A stretch of 64,000 nt of DNA. Origin: Piscinibacter gummiphilus. GTDB taxonomy: Bacteria > Pseudomonadota > Gammaproteobacteria > Burkholderiales > Burkholderiaceae_C. The stretch is taken from assembly GCF_002116905.1 (NCBI RefSeq), contig NZ_CP015118.1, positions 3,968,001 to 4,032,000 of the forward strand. Direction: 5' to 3'. A program made the position numbers and the translations under genes. Below, one piece after another: positions 58,801 to 64,000 of the stretch. The notes beneath the pieces were generated by a model, which did no database searches, was not told the DNA's origin, and saw only the letters and a program-made list of their open reading frames with translations. Positions within the stretch are counted from its first letter, which is position 1. Every line of letters begins with the position of its first letter.

Positions 58801-61800
58801 GGCGGAACGACGGGTCGGAGAACATCAGGTAGCCGCCGACGGTCTGGAACGTGGCCGCGTCGTCGCTCGTGATGCCCAGCTGGTGCAGCTTGGCCTGCGC
58901 GTACACCCATGACCGCGAGATCTCGCGCTGCAGCGCCGTGAAGCTCGCGAGGTGCTGGTAGGTGCGCAACGCGGCCTCGCGGTCGACGCCATAGGCCATC
59001 ACGAACGACAGCCGCACCGACGTCCCCGGCGCCAGCTCCACCGTGTGGCCGAGGCACAGCACGGGGTCGAGCACGGCGCCGACGGTGGAACCCAGCACGC
59101 CGTCCGCGCTCAGCGCGAGCGGATCGCGTTTCGTGCGGCCGCGGCCCACCACCACGCGGCGGTCGGTGTCGTACAGCGGTTCGCCGAGCACACCGCCCTC
59201 GAGCACCGAGCCCAGCACGACCGTGGTGGCCGCCTCGTGGTCGGCGCGCGGGCGCCGTGTCGCGAGCAGCGCGCCGCGGCCGGCGTCGTACTCGGTGGTG
59301 ATGAACAGGTTCGAGAAGGCCGGGTGGGCGAGGTCCGCGTTGCGGTGGTTGAGCACCACCTCGGTCAGCGCGAACACCTCGATGCGGCGCACCGACTGGC
59401 TCTCGTTCGACAGCTTCACGGTGCGGATCTCCGCGTCCTCCTGCTGGGCCACCACCACCTCGAGGCTCGATCGGATGCCGTGGCGGCGCAGGTCGAACTG
59501 GGCGCGGGCCTCGGCGAACTCGACGTCGTACGCGTCCGGCTCGACGAAGGTGGGCGCGAGCGTGGCCGACCACAGCACCTGGGATGACACGTCGCGGAAG
59601 TAGACGAAGAGGCCCGATTCGTCGATGACCCGGTCCTCGCGCCAGCGGGTGATGTCGACGTCGTTGCACTCGCTGTAACCCGAGCCGGAGACGGTGAGCG
59701 CGGTGGCGTAGCGTCGGTTCGACAGCAGGTGCACCGCCGGGCGGCGCAGGTCGGCGCCGCTGAAGCGTCGCACACGCTGCGCGGTGTGGCGGGCCACGCG
59801 TTCGGTGCGGTCGTTGCCCGCGGTGGTGTCGCGCGCGATGATCACGGCGCCGGCCACCTGTTCCTGCAGCAGCAGGTCGAACGCGTTCATCTCGGGCTCG
59901 GCATGGAACAGGTCGACCAGGCTGCGGTCGGACAGCAGGCTCGTGAGCGCGAGCAGCGCCATCGCCTGGTGGTGCGCCATGTGGCTGCGCACGACGGCGT
60001 GCCGCATGTTCTCGCCCAGGCGCTCGGCGGTGAAGTCGATGGCTTCGTAGAAGCCGTGCGGTCCGAGCGCCCCGATGGCGGCCAGCGCGTCGAAGTTGCG
60101 CCGCACCTCGTGCGGCGCGAACGGTGCGGCCATCGCGCTCGCGTACGGGGCGATCACGAGCTGGCGGTCCATGCCGCGCTTGAGGCTCAGCCCGGGCACG
60201 CCGGACGGGCCGTACTGGTAGGTCAGTTCCACGTCGCGCACGTTGATGCCCGACTCGGACACGCCCCACGGCACGCCGTGCTCCTGTCCGTAGCGCACCT
60301 GCTCGGCGATGGCGTTCAGGCAGGTCTGCTCCAGCAGGCTGCCCACCGGGGTCTTCATCACGAGGGCCGGCATCAGGTACTCGAACATCGAGCCGGACCA
60401 CGAGATGAGCACGGGCCCCGCCTCGACGAGGCCGGTGTGGCGGCCGAGCCGGAACCAGTGGTCCACCGGCACGTCGCCCTTCGCGGCGGCGAGGTAGCTG
60501 CCGAGGCGCGATTCCGACGCCAGCAGGTCGTAGCGCCCTTCGTCGAGCTGGTGTTCGGCCACCCGGTAGCCGATGGAGAAGAGCTTGCGCTTCGGATCGA
60601 ACAGGAAGCCGAAGTTCATGCCGCGCCAGAGCACCTCGGCCCGGGTCGCGCAGTCGGCCAGCCGTTCGAGCCACTGCTGGCTCTCCGCCTTGGCGTCGGC
60701 GCAGATCTCGAGCACGGCGTTCAGCGCCGGGGCGAACGCGGGCGCCGGGCCGTGCCGGGTGGTGCCGGTCTGCAGGCGGCGCACCACCTCGTCGATGCGC
60801 GCGGGCACGTCGGCAGCCAGCGGGATGTCGTCGAGCAGCGCGTCCACCGACGGCTCGAACAGCGCCGGGGCCTCGCGGCGCAGCGTCTCGAACGCCGGGT
60901 CGATGGCCCACGGGCAGCACCGTTGCAGTTCGTCGACCTGGTCGCCCAGTTCTCCACACAGGCGCTCGCTGTCCTCGGCGAGGCCCCCCACGCGCGCGAT
61001 CTCCTCGAACGCGTAGGCGTCGAGCAGTTCCTTCAGGTGCAGCGCATGGCCGAGCGCGGCGGTGAGGCAGCGGGCGTATTGGCCGGGCGTGCCGGGTGTT
61101 TCGTCGAGCAGCGCGCCGATGGCCGCGAGGGCCCGGTCGATCTCGACCGGGGTGACGTTGCCTCGCACCGCTGACCCGCGCACGTTGCGCCACAGCGCGT
61201 CGATCTCGCGCCAGCTGTCGCGCGGCCCCGACACCGCCTGCGGTCCGATGACCGGCCGGCGGCGCAGGTCGCGGCACGCGCGCGACAGCACCACGAGGTG
61301 CGCCGCGAGGTTGCCGCTGTCCACCGAGGACACGTACTTCGGTTCCAGCGGGCGCAGCGTGCGCGTCTCGTACCAGTTCAGCAAGTGGCCCTCGTGCTTG
61401 TCGAGCCGCTCGACGCTCTCGAGCGTGGCCGTCAGCCGCCGCAGGCACGCCTGGCCCGCGAGCCAGCCGAGGTCATGGGCGCGGCACACGGCCAGCAGGT
61501 ACAGCCCGATGTTCGTGGGCGAGGTGCGGTGGGCCACCACCTCCTCCGGGTCGAACTGCACGTTGTCGGGTGGCAGGTGCTGGTCGACGTCGCCCACGTA
61601 GCGCTCGAAGAAGCGCCAGGTGCGCCGCGCCACGCGGCGGAACTCCCACAGGTCGGCCGCACTCGCCTCGTGGCGGCGGAAGAAGCCGGGCGCGCTCAGG
61701 CCCACGGCGACCACCGGCGAGAGCCACCACGCGAGCAGCAGCGGCGCCGCGCCGAAGATCTCCCGCGGGTTGAACAGCAGGATGATGGCCACCGCCCCGA

Positions 61801-64000
61801 TCACCGGCAGCGTGGCGCTGTGCAGCGCCCACGTGAACTGCTTCAGCTGGCCGCCCGCGGCCGCCTTGGCCTGCGCGGCCGTGCGCCATTCGAGGCGCTT
61901 GCGGTGCGACACGAAGGTGCGCCACACGGCCCGGGTGATCGCGTCGGCCATCACGAAGGCGTGCTGGGCCAGCAGCACCAGCTCGGTCAGCACGTGGCCC
62001 GCCAGGTGCCCGAGGTCGCGGGTGAGCTGCATGGGACGGTTCGTGCGCCCGCCCTTCGGCACGGGTTTGGCCAACGCGGCGAACCAGGCCATCACGCCGG
62101 GGAAGGACAGCGCGGCGAGCACGAGCAGGATCCACGCGAGCGGCATCGCGCGTTCGTCGGCCCAGGACCACACGATCATCAGGATCGACGCGACGGGCAG
62201 CGTGGAGCGCCGCAGGTTGTCGAGCATCTTCCAGCGGTTGAGCGCGGTGAGCGGTTCCGGGCGCAGCGACAGCAGCCACGGCAGCAGCTGCCAGTCGCCC
62301 CGCACCCAGCGATGCGAGCGGGCCGCGGCCACCTCGGAGTGGGACGGCGAATCCTCGAAGAAGGCGATGTCGCTCACGAGCGCGCAGCGGGCGAAAGCGC
62401 TTTCGAACAGGTCGTGGCTCAGCAGCGTGTTCTCCGGCACGCGGCCTTCGAGGCTCGCGTGGAACGCCTTCAGGTCGTACAGGCCCTTGCCGGTGTACGA
62501 GCCCTCGCCGAAGACGTCCTGGTAGGTGTCGGACACGGCACCGGCGTACGGGTCGACGCCCTCGCCGGTGGTGAAGATCCAGCGGAACAGCGACCGGTCC
62601 TCGGCCTGCGGCAGCAGGAACGACACGCGGGGCTGGAACAGCGCGTAGCCGCGGGTCACGCGCCCGCTGCGCGGGTCGACCTCGGGCCGGTTCATCGGGT
62701 GGGCGGCCGTGCCCACGAGGCGGCACACGGCGCCGACGGGCATGCGGGTGTCGGCGTCGAGCGTGATGACGTAGCGCACGTCCTTCGGCAGGGCCTCGGC
62801 GTCCCCCGGCGCCAGGTCGTGCGACGTGTCACCCTCGCCCAGCAGCAGGCGGTTGAGTTCGACGAGCTTGCCGCGCTTGCGCTCCCAGCCCATCCACACG
62901 CCCTCTTCCGGGTTCCAGCGGCGGCGGCGGTGCACGACGTGGAAGCGCCGTTCGCCGGACGTGTCGGACCACGGGTAGCGGGCATTGAGCACCGCGATGG
63001 CCTGGCGGGCGCGCGCCAGCAGCACGTCGTCGCCGGGCTGGGTCTCCACCGGCGCGTCGACCCAGTCGGTGAGCAGCGCGAAGCGCAGCTGGTCGTCGCG
63101 GTTCGACAGGTAGTGCCGCTCGAGTTCGGCCACCTGGTGCTCGACCTGTTCGGGCTGGGTCAGCAGCGTGGGCACGACGACGAGCGTGCGGCAGTCGGCG
63201 GGCAGGCCGTCGACGAAGTTCAGCCGCGGCAGGTGCGTGGGCGGGTAGACCTGGGACGCGAGGCGGTTGACGAGCTGAAGCCCGAGCTCCGACGCCGGCC
63301 ACAGGGCCAGCAGCGCCAGCACGGCGCCCGAGAACGTCACCGTGTCGGACGTGTACCCCGCGCCGTAGGCGATCGAGGCGATCGCGATGGTCAGCAGCGC
63401 GGCCGCGAGGCCGTAGACCACGAGCGTGGCCTGCGGGGCGGCGTCGTTGAGCCGGCGCCACGGGTTGCGGCCCACCCCGAGCGAACGTTCGAGCTCGACG
63501 CGCTGCTCGCCCAGCAGCGCGGCGCCCACGTCGAGGTCCCGGAACTCGCCGTCCGCCTGGCGCTGGCGCCCGAACCGCTCGATCACCAGCTCGGCCAGGT
63601 AGGGCTCCGGGAGCCCGGCGCGGCGGCTCAGGCGTTCGATCTCGCGGCGGTACAGCGCGCGCGACGCCGGGTCCATGCGGGCGTAGACGCCGTTGTGCAT
63701 CAGCGTGCGGTCGACGAGGGAGGCCTTCGAGAAGATGTCGACCCAGTCGCTGAGCTCGATGGCCTTGACGCTGCGGAAGATGTTGCGCACCCGCACGTCG
63801 AGCAGCGTGCGCGCGAGCAGGTCCTGCTCGATGGCGGCGGCGTGCTGCGCCGCCGACGTGCCGCTCTGGTCGGGCACCCGGGGCGAGATGCCGTCCGGAT
63901 CGTCGTACCGGTGGCGCTGACCCAGCTGCCCCAGGTACGCCTGGCGGAACGCCGGCGACTCGGCCCCGAGGTCGGGTTCGGCCCGGCGGGGCCGCGGCAC
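55874..64000 (-). CDS. Cyclic beta-1,2-glucan synthase-like protein (GT84-GH94), 5' end outside window
   Basis: At least 2,708 residues are visible; the N-terminus lies beyond the right edge (the GTG at the edge is probably internal). Order in the visible part: an N-terminal helical region, membrane helices near 193-245, a glycosyltransferase-84 domain (LDADTRMP, D415 and D417; RWVRGDWQLLP near 570) with further membrane helices to about 790, a GH94-related middle region, then a C-terminal GH94 phosphorylase domain with the catalytic CGDWNDGMNRVG. Such proteins (NdvB/ChvB) make periplasmic cyclic glucans used in osmoadaptation and host interaction. Family members are about 2,800-2,900 residues, so roughly 100-200 are missing here. 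Confidence 0.93.
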   Translation of the reverse strand: MPRPRRAEPDLGAESPAFRQAYLGQLGQRHRYDDPDGISPRVPDQSGTSAAQHAAAIEQDLLARTLLDVRVRNIFRSVKAIELSDWVDIFSKASLVDRTLMHNGVYARMDPASRALYRREIERLSRRAGLPEPYLAELVIERFGRQRQADGEFRDLDVGAALLGEQRVELERSLGVGRNPWRRLNDAAPQATLVVYGLAAALLTIAIASIAYGAGYTSDTVTFSGAVLALLALWPASELGLQLVNRLASQVYPPTHLPRLNFVDGLPADCRTLVVVPTLLTQPEQVEHQVAELERHYLSNRDDQLRFALLTDWVDAPVETQPGDDVLLARARQAIAVLNARYPWSDTSGERRFHVVHRRRRWNPEEGVWMGWERKRGKLVELNRLLLGEGDTSHDLAPGDAEALPKDVRYVITLDADTRMPVGAVCRLVGTAAHPMNRPEVDPRSGRVTRGYALFQPRVSFLLPQAEDRSLFRWIFTTGEGVDPYAGAVSDTYQDVFGEGSYTGKGLYDLKAFHASLEGRVPENTLLSHDLFESAFARCALVSDIAFFEDSPSHSEVAAARSHRWVRGDWQLLPWLLSLRPEPLTALNRWKMLDNLRRSTLPVASILMIVWSWADERAMPLAWILLVLAALSFPGVMAWFAALAKPVPKGGRTNRPMQLTRDLGHLAGHVLTELVLLAQHAFVMADAITRAVWRTFVSHRKRLEWRTAAQAKAAAGGQLKQFTWALHSATLPVIGAVAIILLFNPREIFGAAPLLLAWWLSPVVAVGLSAPGFFRRHEASAADLWEFRRVARRTWRFFERYVGDVDQHLPPDNVQFDPEEVVAHRTSPTNIGLYLLAVCRAHDLGWLAGQACLRRLTATLESVERLDKHEGHLLNWYETRTLRPLEPKYVSSVDSGNLAAHLVVLSRACRDLRRRPVIGPQAVSGPRDSWREIDALWRNVRGSAVRGNVTPVEIDRALAAIGALLDETPGTPGQYARCLTAALGHALHLKELLDAYAFEEIARVGGLAEDSERLCGELGDQVDELQRCCPWAIDPAFETLRREAPALFEPSVDALLDDIPLAADVPARIDEVVRRLQTGTTRHGPAPAFAPALNAVLEICADAKAESQQWLERLADCATRAEVLWRGMNFGFLFDPKRKLFSIGYRVAEHQLDEGRYDLLASESRLGSYLAAAKGDVPVDHWFRLGRHTGLVEAGPVLISWSGSMFEYLMPALVMKTPVGSLLEQTCLNAIAEQVRYGQEHGVPWGVSESGINVRDVELTYQYGPSGVPGLSLKRGMDRQLVIAPYASAMAAPFAPHEVRRNFDALAAIGALGPHGFYEAIDFTAERLGENMRHAVVRSHMAHHQAMALLALTSLLSDRSLVDLFHAEPEMNAFDLLLQEQVAGAVIIARDTTAGNDRTERVARHTAQRVRRFSGADLRRPAVHLLSNRRYATALTVSGSGYSECNDVDITRWREDRVIDESGLFVYFRDVSSQVLWSATLAPTFVEPDAYDVEFAEARAQFDLRRHGIRSSLEVVVAQQEDAEIRTVKLSNESQSVRRIEVFALTEVVLNHRNADLAHPAFSNLFITTEYDAGRGALLATRRPRADHEAATTVVLGSVLEGGVLGEPLYDTDRRVVVGRGRTKRDPLALSADGVLGSTVGAVLDPVLCLGHTVELAPGTSVRLSFVMAYGVDREAALRTYQHLASFTALQREISRSWVYAQAKLHQLGITSDDAATFQTVGGYLMFSDPSFRPGREFMRGNQLSKRAMWRYGISGDRPILLVAVDAHEDLPLVHQLVQAHQFWRARSFAADIVIINDRATSYSGDMQHAIEGLIRQAGAGPDQGGSQGFVYVLQGDRLPDDERRLLMTVCRVFLRGGQGLLADQLRRRAPREPHGPPVPAARDVPSVSGAAHSRATAEDELEFFNGLGGFADHGREYRIVLPPGRATPSPWSNVIASPHMGTLVTESGSAFTWRMNARENQLSPWSNDALSDPSSELVYVSDRQSGAYWTPTAQPRRVPEAVYECAHGAGYTRFTARIDGIDSELTHFVAWDKPVKFLRLRLSNQSGRRRSLAVTGVVNLVLGDSRSGRVDLVSTWAGSPSVDNLSLYARNPANADFGRDIAWMSCSAPVSGWTCDRAEFFGVGGSLAAPQALEGGPPLRQAVGVGPDPCWVMQTDVRLAPGETREVVFAFGQAASIAGADELARMCTQGADATLEHVIAQWDGLLGAVQVETPDRARDLLINRWLPYQTLSSRVLGRCGFYQAGGAYGFRDQLQDVMSLVLAWPGHVREHLLRAAAQQFVQGDVQHWWHPPSGKGVRTTFSDDRLWLPLAVAHYVSVTGDDRVLDRPVSFLEGPTLPPHEESIYFEPTVSAESASLFEHCVRTIEVSRARGRHGLPLMGCGDWNDGMNRVGWKGEGESVWMAWFLKGVLDAFIPCARSRGRDDLVADWTKQSEELIAAIDAEAWDGAWYRRAYFDDGAPLGSASNDECRIDSLGQSWAVIAGGGDPARAREGMENLDRMLVDRQAGIIRLFTPSFDKTVHDPGYIKGYVPGIRENGGQYTHAAVWTVMAFARMGDAARADELFRMINPVARSDSRVEVQRYRVEPYVMAADIYGEAPHTGKGGWTWYTGAAGWYYRVGLEEILGLDLRAGVLRLRPCIPATWPGYRITLRHGGSWYDIELRNPHRATGGRVAFEHDGEPVAGPDGVSLKDDGARHRIVATLAAPSA

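Noticed and set aside
63998..64000. GTG at the right edge as the true start of the glucan synthase gene
   Set aside because: Family members are about 100-200 residues longer, so this codon is more likely internal.
1..64000. CRISPR arrays, tRNA and rRNA genes
   Set aside because: No regularly spaced direct repeats, cloverleaf-type sequences or rRNA segments were recognised in a read-through; a covariance search was not possible here.

Overview
The window looks like the chromosome of a GC-rich, flagellated betaproteobacterium of the order Burkholderiales, most like the Rubrivivax/Leptothrix/Rhizobacter group. That placement is inferred from gene order and protein character; no search was run. 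Codon use is uniformly GC-rich, genes are packed tightly, and REP-like extragenic repeats are scattered between them.

Bases 1-39,400 are almost entirely a motility and chemotaxis island. The left edge carries flgB-C-D-E-F-G-H (minus strand; the operon runs off the window) divergent from flgA, then flgM and a probable flgN. A 1.2 kb IS110-family element with a legible bridge-RNA region separates these from fliS-fliT-ycgR. Next comes a three-gene teichoic-acid-like set (two CDP-glycerol glycerophosphotransferase-family proteins and a glycerol-3-phosphate cytidylyltransferase) sitting inside the flagellar locus, followed by fliD, three small flagellin genes, a TPR/SPINDLY O-linked glycosyltransferase, the master regulator flhDC, motAB, cheY and cheZ. 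After an unrelated dctA and a two-component pair comes a second chemotaxis block: a CheZ-like small protein, cheY, cheA, a secreted Cache protein, two chemoreceptors, cheW and, on the other strand, a soluble Cache-CheW fusion. Twelve sites fit one sigma-28 promoter pattern (about TCAAGTTN-N11-GCCGAWAA). They tie flgM, fliS, fliD, two flagellins, mot, cheA, cheW and the receptors into one late-class regulon, and one of them appears to drive a short noncoding RNA between flhC and motA.

Bases 39,400-64,000 are mostly metabolism and transport: an NMT1/TauT-type ABC importer, a glycolipid-binding-family protein, an HxlR regulator divergent from an AhpD-like enzyme with two matched operators, a glycine betaine proVWX importer, a third chemoreceptor with a CheR-tethering tail, an ornithine cyclodeaminase homologue, a large FtsX-type permease, a LigB-type dioxygenase, an FKBP isomerase, a transglutaminase-like protein, a degenerate hemerythrin-like protein and most of a very large cyclic beta-glucan synthase cut by the right edge.

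The points most worth following are: (i) the IS110 element, whose putative guide loops can be matched by eye to its own target and donor sites; (ii) a family of repeats that starts directly at stop codons and serves as that element's target; (iii) the glycerol-phosphate and O-glycosylation genes placed among the flagellin genes, suggesting filament decoration; (iv) the sigma-28-driven small RNA candidate; and (v) an unrecognised CheZ-like protein. No rRNA, tRNA or CRISPR array was seen.
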